This document shows positions 8,201-15,359 of a stretch of DNA of 38,866 nt, one piece after another. Source of the DNA: Prevotella sp. CAG:732 (GTDB lineage: Bacteria; Bacteroidota; Bacteroidia; Bacteroidales; Bacteroidaceae); assembly GCA_000436035.1 (NCBI GenBank), contig FR893248.1:1-38866 (forward strand), given 5' to 3'. Each line of letters begins with the position of its first letter. The first letter of the stretch is position 1. The notes under the pieces were generated by a model. The model was not told where the DNA came from and searched no databases. It was given only the letters and a program-made list of their open reading frames with translations. The translations under genes and the position numbers were made by a program.

Positions 8201-10295
8201 TGTGGTTAGTGTGGTGACGAATCCTTCTGATACGAACCCACTTCCACGTATGGAACTGTATGTCAATGGAGCAAAGTGTGTGAATACACAGAGTTATAAT
8301 TTCAAGTATACGAGTTCTTCTCCTCATGTGGCTTCCTTTGACGATCAAGGAAACGTCGTTTTGCATGGCATAGCCGGCAGCACTGTGATAACGGCAGAGC
8401 TCATCAATGACGAGAATAAGTATGATTGTGACATCTATGACCAGTATGCCTTTGAGCCATCAAATCGTATCTTCTCATCCTATGAGATTGTAGTGACGCC
8501 AAAGGATAGTACATTCTACAAGGTGGTTGATGGTGAGACATACACGGTCGGTCAGACATTGGAAAATAAAGACAGGACTGTCGGCGTTACTCTCGGTGGA
8601 TGGACTTATAATAATGGTAGTTATTATGGTAATACAGACTCATATACGGCAAAAGAAACATGGGCAGGACATAAATTCGAGAAGAATGCTGACCGAAATG
8701 GTTACCTTGCAAATAGCCGTAAGACGGAAGAAGACGTATTCCATGAATTCTTCGATGATGCCCAAGCGACGTTCTCCACAAATGGCAGTTATGCGGCGAA
8801 GAGCGAGCAACTGAAGGTGGATGCCAATAATACTTATGCCACTTATGCCGCAACAGGCAACTATTCTGCCCCGACAAACAACACGTCTGTTGCCAACGAG
8901 ACACCTTGGCTCTTGCCTTGCCGTGGTTCGCACATCAAGATAGAGCCTACAGCTGCAGGATTGATCTCTGTCTATGTGATGCAGGAGGGATGTGTCAGTC
9001 ACGATAACGAAGATGAGCCTATCGACGTTACGGTCAAGAAGGTATATGTGGCTGACGAGAAAGGCGAGATAGTCAAAAAAGTGGTGGCGGACACCAAGAG
9101 TAAGGTGGCAGCGCAGATGTGGAAAGATGATGGACGCGCCAGAGCCGAGTATCGCTGGGGCGATTCAAGGTTCGCTTATAATGAAGCAACAAAGGACTCC
9201 TTCCTTAAAATCGAAAGCTTTGATGACAAATGGTCATTCCTCGACAACTGGCCTAATCCGGGTATGCAGCAGCACGTCTTCAAACTTGGCAATGATGAAG
9301 ATGGACATGTGCTGATCACTAAGGGCATTGTCAGATATACATTCAATGTGCTTCCAGGCAAGACCTATTACATCTTCTCAAATACGGCAAAACTCGGACT
9401 GGCAGGCTTTACATTCAAGAACGGCATACATGCTAAATATCATCAGGTGAAACCAGACGCTAAGCATTATGAATGGAGGGCAACTGGCGAATTTGATCAT
9501 CTGAATGTTGAAAATGTTACGCTTAATGATAGCGATAACTATCCTGCGCCTACTGCAGAGAATGCGAATGTCACACTAAATCGTACATTCTATAAGAATC
9601 GTTGGAATGCCATCTGTCTGCCTTATTCCATCAATAGGAGACAGATAGAGGATGTCTTCGGCGACGGAACCATGGTGGTGCTGATGAATAAAATCGACAC
9701 TTCCACCAAGAAAGTGATGTTTATCGAGCATGCCAATCAGGACATCATCGCCGGTTATCCTTATCTTATTTTCCCTACCGATAAGGCAGATACTATTAAG
9801 ACAGACCATTCAGTCATCAGTAGCATAACAACCCGCGCCACATTCGGTGAGGCTGACAGTCCGCTTTTTAGTGTAGGAACTGATGGAAAGACATATCCTG
9901 GTGCAGAAATGCAGAGCGATGCACTCGTCTTTAAGGGTACATTCATTAATACTACGCTTAATGAAGGATCTTACGTAGTGACGAATAATGGTGTTCTCTC
10001 ACGTATTCCTAAAGATGGAATGAATATAAAACCTTACCGATCTTACATCTATTTTAATAGGGTAAATGCTAACGCAAAGGCGATTTCGCTACAAAATATG
10101 AATGTAAACGGTTTTGAAAATGATGAAGACAATACTACAGGCATTGAAAATCTGCTCTTTGAGAGTGGTATCCTTACTCATTCTGCTGATGTCTATTCCA
10201 TAGATGGACAGTTGGTTCGTAGTAAAGCTCTTAATTTTAACGGACTGCCTAAAGGCGTTTATATAGTTAATGGTAAGAAATATGTAAAGAAATAA
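5280..10295 (+). CDS. Large secreted CE1-type esterase with LamG-like and Ig-like modules
   Basis: A 1671-residue exported protein. A hydrophobic stretch at about 25-40 (FMVMILFITGSNGIYA) is the signal peptide; the Met at codon 26 is an alternative start. Residues 45-320 form an alpha/beta-hydrolase of the CE1/PHB-depolymerase type: VVFSLHG near 76-81, nucleophile Ser184 in GFSMGG, Asp235 in HGNHDQ and His302 in FDGVMHEV. Then follow a carbohydrate-binding-like beta domain, a LamG/concanavalin-like region (about 550-790), an Ig-like Big2-type segment (about 980-1050), and a C-terminal region typical of giant Prevotella secreted enzymes (NRTFYKNRWNAICLPYSI, then SIDGQLVRS and GVYIVNGKKYVKK). 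Members remove feruloyl or acetyl groups from plant polysaccharide; the substrate here is not determined. A small gene follows after 11 bp. Confidence 0.85.
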   Translation: MNLHYFITFSSRGSGVCRSLFLRTFMVMILFITGSNGIYAGEEIKGERTITVEGKTRRYWLYVPASVEGQENVPVVFSLHGRFGTDDPNDHGKPLFTSLAKEKNFIVVYPQGRDAEKDKADYPGDDWKEGFGGTTGWEATGKENADTKFIKALVDKIQADYKTRNASNSNISVDPKRFYLCGFSMGGMMTYACAKVLNGTFAAYGSCSGYPLNEFHMNLATEKPIPFIHLHGNHDQILGIKHLNTIIENLLFRNGCDLSNQVSNKDWATTRENGEEHNFKRYDFTGVNGVPVTTVTFDGVMHEVEASAPAYLWNFFSNKTTDMYKSDIEWKWDMPTINKNITNSSSPSYYGWKHEVNGNNSTLTYGGVGNSTDNQNVYNSIQLTPGKHTLYAQMASTKGVSSVTLRNILTGAETVARKVDDNSGTTETRTYNVLYEFEVGEGAEFSLELKFSNPNSACTLLEIHKGSYRPEGVKDESQDNASIDLTKGKLAELTFENGDNAVDIYPLTDDLTKNYKADLPSVNDNMTLYLKSRLGIQNGKIVNKDKYIVKDAVFGHYFQNIPDADIYDRYGASDYMRVVLGENNSLSGHNGIAGIQTTGKVTIGFWVNGDIAVNRGLAYDEPSMFYIAGDTYNGPNPDQNKGEYNPHMFNITCSGGLTGYMKVNDTTFDYNSGTSSFGELCDTKSNTDFYNKNFYKDCNWHYITYQKYDNLSRFNMYVDGEPTCLGGYATHNASSLEGCIKGLKSIVLGGANANNVEFAYDVAFAYDDIVIYNRVLSKREINEIIKKKNYSPSVWHFDRNLENNIFCNHDLLDKNTNMWASSNGVYTLNTNFSSAAALTYDGITEIPAFKGLRFVTNGEQKIQIDAKSGALHLSEGVKVVFSNLAKDTYVRMEYKEDKNKNVDWNKSTLTSVSLSGNTPSPSQGCVRTLFKVGDTTSGETSITMPSDINIIRMEATNKNFAQIKFVENVDNSNNVVSVVTNPSDTNPLPRMELYVNGAKCVNTQSYNFKYTSSSPHVASFDDQGNVVLHGIAGSTVITAELINDENKYDCDIYDQYAFEPSNRIFSSYEIVVTPKDSTFYKVVDGETYTVGQTLENKDRTVGVTLGGWTYNNGSYYGNTDSYTAKETWAGHKFEKNADRNGYLANSRKTEEDVFHEFFDDAQATFSTNGSYAAKSEQLKVDANNTYATYAATGNYSAPTNNTSVANETPWLLPCRGSHIKIEPTAAGLISVYVMQEGCVSHDNEDEPIDVTVKKVYVADEKGEIVKKVVADTKSKVAAQMWKDDGRARAEYRWGDSRFAYNEATKDSFLKIESFDDKWSFLDNWPNPGMQQHVFKLGNDEDGHVLITKGIVRYTFNVLPGKTYYIFSNTAKLGLAGFTFKNGIHAKYHQVKPDAKHYEWRATGEFDHLNVENVTLNDSDNYPAPTAENANVTLNRTFYKNRWNAICLPYSINRRQIEDVFGDGTMVVLMNKIDTSTKKVMFIEHANQDIIAGYPYLIFPTDKADTIKTDHSVISSITTRATFGEADSPLFSVGTDGKTYPGAEMQSDALVFKGTFINTTLNEGSYVVTNNGVLSRIPKDGMNIKPYRSYIYFNRVNANAKAISLQNMNVNGFENDEDNTTGIENLLFESGILTHSADVYSIDGQLVRSKALNFNGLPKGVYIVNGKKYVKK

Positions 10296-10306
10296 TTGTT
10301 ACAAAG

Positions 10307-10546
10307 ATGAAAAAAGATTATATTATTCCGATAATCTTCTTTATAAAATATGAAGAAGAGTCAAAACTACTCTCTAACAGTCTCCAAGGTGATGCTGACA
10401 GCGTGAATGCAGCTCCTGATGTTGATCACAATTCGATGAAGGGTAGTACAGATTTAAATACTGATAACACAGGAAACGTATCAGAGGGTGATTATGCCAA
10501 AAAGATTGATTGGTTCTTTGATGACAATGCTTTCTCTGACTTCTGA
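10307..10546 (+). CDS. Small Prevotella-type protein of unknown function
   Basis: A 79-residue protein beginning 11 bp after the esterase stop, so probably co-transcribed. It opens MKKDYIIPIIFFIKYEEESKLL, followed by a Ser/Asn/Asp-rich middle and an acidic aromatic end (DWFFDDNAFSDF). The start resembles many short Prevotella proteins of the form MKKxYxxPxxxVxxxxxxxLLxxS, which have no known role. There is no clear signal peptide. The long hairpin terminator at 10578-10654 ends this unit. The gene is likely real; nothing in the sequence gives its function. Confidence 0.6.
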   Translation: MKKDYIIPIIFFIKYEEESKLLSNSLQGDADSVNAAPDVDHNSMKGSTDLNTDNTGNVSEGDYAKKIDWFFDDNAFSDF

Positions 10547-10577
10547 TAGGATTCAGACTTGAATGAAAACAGAAAAC

Positions 10578-10654
10578 CTGTCTTGCATCTCAGCACATTC
10601 GTAGCGCGAAAGAGCCACGCCGCGAATGTTCTGAGTAGCAAGACAGTTTTTTTT
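10578..10654 (+). terminator. Long hairpin terminator with T8
   Basis: CTGTCTTGC (10578-10586) pairs with GCAAGACAG (10638-10646). Inside it, CTCAG pairs with CTGAG and ACATTCG with CGAATGT, giving roughly 21 paired positions, and TTTTTTTT follows at 10647-10654. It ends the esterase unit and directly abuts the first in-frame codons of the truncated ATPase remnant. Confidence 0.85.
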
Positions 10655-10656
10655 AG

Positions 10657-11842
10657 GTCTATGTAGATAAGACTGAGTTGGTGTATCGCCTAGTAAATAA
10701 TGGCAAAGTCTATTTTCTAGGTCGTCCTCGACGATTCGGAAAGAGCCTACTCCTCTCTACCTTGGAGGCATACTTCCAGGGCAGGAAGGAACTGTTTAAG
10801 GGACTTGCCATTGATGCGCTGGAGCAAGAGTGGAAGCAATATCCAGTGTTCCATTTGGATTTCAATACGGGTAACTACCTAAACGATGGAACCCTAGAGG
10901 CAGGCATTAAAGATAAGTTGTCTGATTGGGAGAAACTGTACGGATTAGTAAATGACAATCCCGATTTGGCTCAGAGATTCCAAAAGATACTACATGCAGC
11001 GCATGAACAGACGGGCTTGGGAGCAGTCGTCCTCATCGATGAGTATGACAAGCCAATATTGGATGTATTGGATATGGATTTCCATGTCGAGCACCTAGGC
11101 AAGACAATGACACTGGAGGAAAAGCACCGCAATATCTTGAAGTCGTTCTATGCCACATTGAAGGGCGCTGATGCCGACTTACGCTTTGTTTTCCTCACCG
11201 GTGTCACCAAGTTCTCACAAATCAGTATGTTCAGTGGCTTCAACCAGCCAAAGGACATCAGTTTGAACCGTGAATTTGAAGGTATTTGTGGCATTACACA
11301 GAAGGAATTGGTGAAATATTTCTTTGAACCAATCAAGGAGTTTGCTGAGGAATATGAGTGCTCTGTAGAGGGAATGCTGGAGTTGCTGAAACGAAAATAT
11401 GATGGTTACCATTTCAGTAAGAGGATGACAGACATCTTTAATCCTTTCAGTATTTTGAATGCTTTCGACCAAATGGACTTGGGAAGTTACTGGTTCAAAA
11501 GTGGTACACCAACGTATCTCGTTCGCTTGCTTAATCATTTCGACCAAAACTTGAATGAGTTGATTGGTAAATATTATGCAACCCCACAGTTTGATGATTA
11601 TAAGGCTGATGTGGAGATGCCTCTTCCGATGATATACCAGAGCGGTTATCTCACCATCAAGGGGTATGAACGTGACACGGAGTCTTATCTTCTCGATATT
11701 CCTAACAATGAGGTGGGGGAGGGTCTTCTTACGATATTGGCGAACAATTATCTGAAGACCAAGGAATAGCCGTAACGTTCACCTCATCGGTGCTAACTTC
11801 TCTTCTGGGGAAGGGACAGTCAATGAGTGGAAAGAGGGATAA
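10657..11842 (+). pseudogene. AAA-ATPase/PD-(D/E)XK protein remnant, 5'-truncated and internally deleted
   Basis: The open frame from 10657 begins VYVDKTELVYRLVNNG, a point that in intact relatives lies about 20 residues inside the protein; a TAG sits immediately before it and no ATG is available (first possible start TTG 10678). The ATPase domain is otherwise good: P-loop-like GRPRRFGKSLLLSTLEAYF, Walker B VVLIDEYDKPILDVL, and FLTGVTKFSQISMFSGFNQ. The frame stops at 11769 after NNEVGEGLLTILANNYLKTKE. In the +1 frame, 11768-11839 reads SRNVHLIGANFSSGEGTVNEW, the typical last residues of these proteins. The nuclease domain (roughly 130-150 residues) is therefore missing between the two pieces. 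Intact members are putative ATPase-nuclease proteins common in Bacteroidales. Probably inactive. Confidence 0.75.
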
Positions 11843-11854
11843 AAACGATCAATC

Positions 11855-12275
11855 ATGAACACCAATCATTTGAAATTAGGAATATGGGCACTGTTGGCAT
11901 CATCGAGCCTTGGCTTGATGGCTGCCCAGAAACCAATCGTCCGATACAAAATCCTCGCCAACTCCCCTGAACAGCATATCCAGCATTTTGGAGCGAGTGA
12001 TGCGTGGAGCATGCAATTCTTGGGACTTTGGCCTGAGAAGCAGCAACAGAAAATTGCCGACTGGCTCTTTTCCATGGAAAACGATGCGCAGGGGAAGCCC
12101 AAAGGTATCGGCTTGTCTATCTGGCGATTCAACTTGGGGGCGGGCAGTGAGGAACAAGGTGATTCTTCTCAGATACAGCGTGGCACTCGTACTCAATGCT
12201 TTCTGAACCGTTGGCGAATGTAGCGGTCGTGTAGAATTGATACCAAGAAGTGTTACCACTTTTGTACAAAAATAA
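11855..12275 (+). pseudogene. GH30-type glycosidase remnant with its middle deleted
   Basis: The first frame (11855-12223) encodes a signal peptide (MNTNHLKLGIWALLASSSLG) and the opening of a GH30-like glycosidase: QHIQHFGASDAWSMQFLG, then GIGLSIWRFNLGAGSEEQGD, ending in a spurious CFLNRWRM. Catalytic residues lie further in and are absent. Just downstream, 12222-12275 reads SGRVELIPRSVTTFVQK and stop, which looks like the C-terminal strand of such an enzyme; the bases before it (12202-12219) read SEPLAN one frame off. A deletion thus joined N- and C-terminal ends, apparently across a shared TTCTGA at 12201-12206. It sits in front of a GH35 gene and may once have formed a galactan-type locus with it (inference). 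Not expected to be active. Confidence 0.7.
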
Positions 12276-12380
12276 TAGAACGTAGGCGAAATGGTTGCAA
12301 ATTACGGTTAAAAGGAAGAAAATAGTCATTTTCTACTCCTTTTTGAGCGATTTGTAACCATTTCTTCTTTTTTTTTTCGC

Positions 12381-12388
12381 TAAATTTG
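12381..12388 (+). promoter_or_regulatory. -7 box upstream of GH35
   Basis: TAAATTTG fits the -7 consensus 30 bp before the GH35 start. A TTTG lies at 12351-12354, but the spacing of 26 bp is longer than the usual 19-21, so the promoter is only partly supported. Confidence 0.45.
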
Positions 12389-12417
12389 CACTCAAACAAA
12401 TAACAATATCAGATACA

Positions 12418-14841
12418 ATGACATTATCAAAAACAATCCAAACCTTGGCTCTTGCCTCTCTCTTGACATTCGCTCCTTCCGAGATGATGGCCGCCAAAAA
12501 AGGTGGAACTTTTACCACAGGTGATAAGACATTCCTCTTGAATGGTAAACCTTTCGTGGTGAAGGCTGCCGAGTTGCATTATCCTCGTATCCCTCGTGCC
12601 TACTGGGAACATCGCATCAAGATGTGCAAGGCTTTGGGCATGAATACAGTCTGCCTCTATGTGTTCTGGAATATCCACGAGCAGCAGGAAGGCAAGTTCG
12701 ATTTTACGGGCAACAATGACGTGGCTGAGTTCTGCCGTCTCTGTCAGAAGAACGGCATGTACGTCATCGTGCGTCCTGGTCCATACGTTTGTGCGGAGTG
12801 GGAGATGGGCGGTCTGCCTTGGTGGCTCTTGAAGAAGAAGGACATCAAGTTGCGTGAGAAAGACCCTTACTTCATGGAGAGAGTGAAAATCTTTGAGAAG
12901 AAGGTGGGCGAGCAGTTGGCTTCCCTCACCATCCAGAATGGTGGTCCTATCATCATGGTACAGGTGGAGAATGAATATGGTTCCTACGGCAAGGACAAAC
13001 CCTACGTGAGCGCCATCCGTGACATCGTGAAGGAGAGTGGCTTCGACAAGGTGGAACTCTTCCAGTGCGATTGGTCTTCCAACTTCCTCAACAATGGTCT
13101 CGATGACTTGACTTGGACCATGAATTTCGGTACGGGTGCCAATATCGACAATCAGTTCAAGCGTCTCGGTGAGGTTCGTCCGAATGCACCTAAGATGTGC
13201 TCTGAGTTCTGGAGTGGATGGTTTGACAAGTGGGGTGCTCGTCATGAGACTCGTCCTGCCAAGGATATGGTGGAAGGAATGGACGAGATGCTCAGCAAGG
13301 GCATCAGCTTCTCCCTCTATATGACCCACGGCGGAACGAGCTTCGGACATTGGGCTGGTGCCAATTCTCCTGGCTTCCAACCAGACGTTACGTCATACGA
13401 CTATGATGCGCCTATCAATGAGTATGGTCATACGACTCCTAAATATTTCGAGTTGCGAGAGATGATGGCAAAGCATAATGATGGCAAGAAGTTGCCTGCT
13501 GTGCCAAAGGCACCGATGCCGCTCATCAGTGTGCCTATCTTTAAGTTTACGGAGTATAAGCCACTTGTTTATGGTTATACCAAGAAGACGGTCGAGCAAG
13601 CTCCCAAAACCTTCGAGGAGTATGACATGGGTTGGGGAACGATGGTGTATGTGGTTTCTCTCCCTGCCAATGATAAGCCAAGTACTCTCACAGGAGAATT
13701 CCATGACTTTGCCCAGGTATATTTGGAGAATAAGTACATCGGTAAGATAGACCGTGTGAAGAATGAGAAGTCTCTCGATTTGCCAGCTATGCCAAATGGC
13801 GGCAAGTTGACTATCGTAGTGGAAGGCATGGGACGCATCAACTTTGGTCGTGCCATCAAGGACTATAAAGGTATTGTGGGTAATGTGACCATCACTTCGC
13901 AATCCCCATACGGAGAAATCACTCTGAAGCCAACTGCATGGGCGCAGCTTGCTATCCCAGATGATTATCAGAATGCAGTGAAGGCACTCAGTGGCAAGAG
14001 CATGGCGGATGCGGAATTAGAAGAGGTCGTAGCCAAGGCTCATTCTGATGCAGTTATAAAAATTGATCCTTGGGGAGAAAGAAAGGCTGGCTACTATCGT
14101 GGCTTCTTTAATATAAATAAGGTGGGCGACACCTTTATTAATATGGAGGCCTTCGGCAAGGGACAGGTATATGTCAATGGTCATGCCTTGGGTCGTTTCT
14201 GGCAAATCGGTCCTCAGCAAACCTTGTATCTACCAGGATGCTGGTTGAAGAAGGGCAAGAATGAGGTCATCGTGCTCGATGTCGTTGGTCCTAAGGGCGA
14301 GGCTGGCAAGGTTGGCATCGATGTCATGCCTACAGCATTCTGCCAAGACCACCCTGAGTTAGACAAGTTGAACCTCGAAAAGAGCAATAAGCACAATGAG
14401 CCTGGTCATCGCATGGACTTGAACTCTGATACTCCTGCTTGGAAGGGTGACTTGAAGGCTGGCAATGGTTGGCAGACCATCAAGCTCGACAAGCCTGTGA
14501 CAGGACGTTACTTCGCATTCGAGTGCAACAGCAGTCAGAGTGGTGATTCTCAGATAGCCATCGCCGAGGTATATCTACAGGATGCACAAGGCAATCGCAT
14601 CGACCGCAACAACTGGGTGGCTTATTATGCTGACAGCGAGAAGGGCAATTCTACGCTCGACAAGATGTTCGACCTCCAAGAGAGTACCTATTGGCAGACT
14701 GAGAAGGGAGCCAATTTCCCACATCTCTGCATCGTGGATATGGGTAAGGAGATGACCATCTCAGCCTTCGAGTATCTGCCTCGTGCTGAGCAAGGCGCAC
14801 CAGGAAGTGTGAAAGGCATCAAGTTCTTCGTGAAGAAGTAG
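12418..14841 (+). CDS. Secreted GH35 beta-galactosidase with F5/8-type C domain
   Basis: An 807-residue protein. A signal peptide occupies about 1-25 (LALASLLTFAPSEMMA). Residues 30-350 are a GH35 TIM barrel: AAELHYPRIPRAYWEHRI, NTVCLYVFWNIHE, RPGPYVCAEWEMGGLPWWL, the acid/base Glu in VQVENEYGSY (184-188) and the nucleophile Glu263 in CSEFWSGWFDKWG. Beta-sandwich modules follow (GQVYVNGHALGRFW near 578-592), then a C-terminal galactose-binding/discoidin-like domain from about 665 to the end. It releases terminal beta-galactose in the periplasm or at the cell surface. The GH30 remnant just upstream suggests an eroded glycan locus. A strong terminator follows at 14961. Family certain; glycan target not shown. 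Confidence 0.95.
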   Translation: MTLSKTIQTLALASLLTFAPSEMMAAKKGGTFTTGDKTFLLNGKPFVVKAAELHYPRIPRAYWEHRIKMCKALGMNTVCLYVFWNIHEQQEGKFDFTGNNDVAEFCRLCQKNGMYVIVRPGPYVCAEWEMGGLPWWLLKKKDIKLREKDPYFMERVKIFEKKVGEQLASLTIQNGGPIIMVQVENEYGSYGKDKPYVSAIRDIVKESGFDKVELFQCDWSSNFLNNGLDDLTWTMNFGTGANIDNQFKRLGEVRPNAPKMCSEFWSGWFDKWGARHETRPAKDMVEGMDEMLSKGISFSLYMTHGGTSFGHWAGANSPGFQPDVTSYDYDAPINEYGHTTPKYFELREMMAKHNDGKKLPAVPKAPMPLISVPIFKFTEYKPLVYGYTKKTVEQAPKTFEEYDMGWGTMVYVVSLPANDKPSTLTGEFHDFAQVYLENKYIGKIDRVKNEKSLDLPAMPNGGKLTIVVEGMGRINFGRAIKDYKGIVGNVTITSQSPYGEITLKPTAWAQLAIPDDYQNAVKALSGKSMADAELEEVVAKAHSDAVIKIDPWGERKAGYYRGFFNINKVGDTFINMEAFGKGQVYVNGHALGRFWQIGPQQTLYLPGCWLKKGKNEVIVLDVVGPKGEAGKVGIDVMPTAFCQDHPELDKLNLEKSNKHNEPGHRMDLNSDTPAWKGDLKAGNGWQTIKLDKPVTGRYFAFECNSSQSGDSQIAIAEVYLQDAQGNRIDRNNWVAYYADSEKGNSTLDKMFDLQESTYWQTEKGANFPHLCIVDMGKEMTISAFEYLPRAEQGAPGSVKGIKFFVKK

Positions 14842-14960
14842 AAGAGTACCATCTTCTTGGAGAAGCGAGCGCATTGCCTACTCATAAATGGGGATTTTCG
14901 AGAGAAAGTGAACAATTTAACAGTTTTCTTTCTCTTATATTGAAATATTTTTGTAATTTT

Positions 14961-15000
14961 GCAGTCCCAAACCTTCAAGGAGTCTTGGGACTGCATTTTT
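14961..15000 (+). terminator. Terminator after GH35, abutting a -7-like box
   Basis: GCAGTCCCAA (14961-14970) pairs perfectly with TTGGGACTGC (14985-14994), followed by ATTTTTT. A TAATTTTG box at 14954-14961 overlaps its first base, so a promoter there would start inside the stem; no -33 box is visible, so chance is likely. Confidence 0.8.
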
Positions 15001-15100
15001 TATGCCAGTTCCTATTGGAGAATTGAGTCAGACATACTTCTGATTTTTCCTTTCTTCCATGAGGTGAGGCTAACTATCAAATCAACAAAAAAAACAAAGG

Positions 15101-15238
15101 ATGGCAAATAAGAAGAAAATTGCAATCGCTGTGGGCATCGGAGCTGTAGTAGGCATCGGAATGACGATCTTGGCAGGCTTAGGGCTTGGCAAGAAACAGG
15201 GCGGTGCGTATCTTGGAAAGTGCCATTGTAAGAAATAA
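15101..15238 (+). CDS. 45-residue glycine-rich membrane microprotein
   Basis: ATG 15101 follows the purine-rich CAAAGG and opens a 45-codon frame: MANKKKIAIAVGIGAVVGIG, then MTILAGLGLGKK, ending GKCHCKK and TAA. A basic N terminus, one membrane segment (about 7-28) with glycine-zipper spacing, and a cysteine/histidine tail are visible. A perfect terminator follows within 3 bp, so this is a self-contained unit between the GH35 and pflB genes. I do not recognise a family. A membrane peptide of regulatory or toxic type is possible, but nothing here proves it. Confidence 0.65.
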   Translation: MANKKKIAIAVGIGAVVGIGMTILAGLGLGKKQGGAYLGKCHCKK

Positions 15239-15240
15239 AA

Positions 15241-15269
15241 CCCAGTCACATCTGTGATTGGGCTTTTTT
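15241..15269 (+). terminator. Terminator of the 45-residue microprotein gene
   Basis: CCCAGTCACA pairs with TGTGATTGGG (one G-U pair) over a 2-nt apex and is followed by CTTTTTT. It ends just before the pflB leader. Confidence 0.85.
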
Positions 15270-15359
15270 GTTTCTAGATGTTTTGAGAAAGGCAAATTTG
15301 AAAGTGTGTATTACATTATATATAATTATTAACTATTTAAAATATAAGGAAAATTGATT

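Noticed and set aside
12427..13902. Long minus-strand frames opposite GH35 (317 and 169 codons)
   Set aside because: Mirror frames of a strongly biased real gene with clear GH35 motifs; His/Leu/Arg-rich translation is typical of shadows. The same holds for 37586-38737 opposite carB and 23420-24574 opposite the DAHP synthase.
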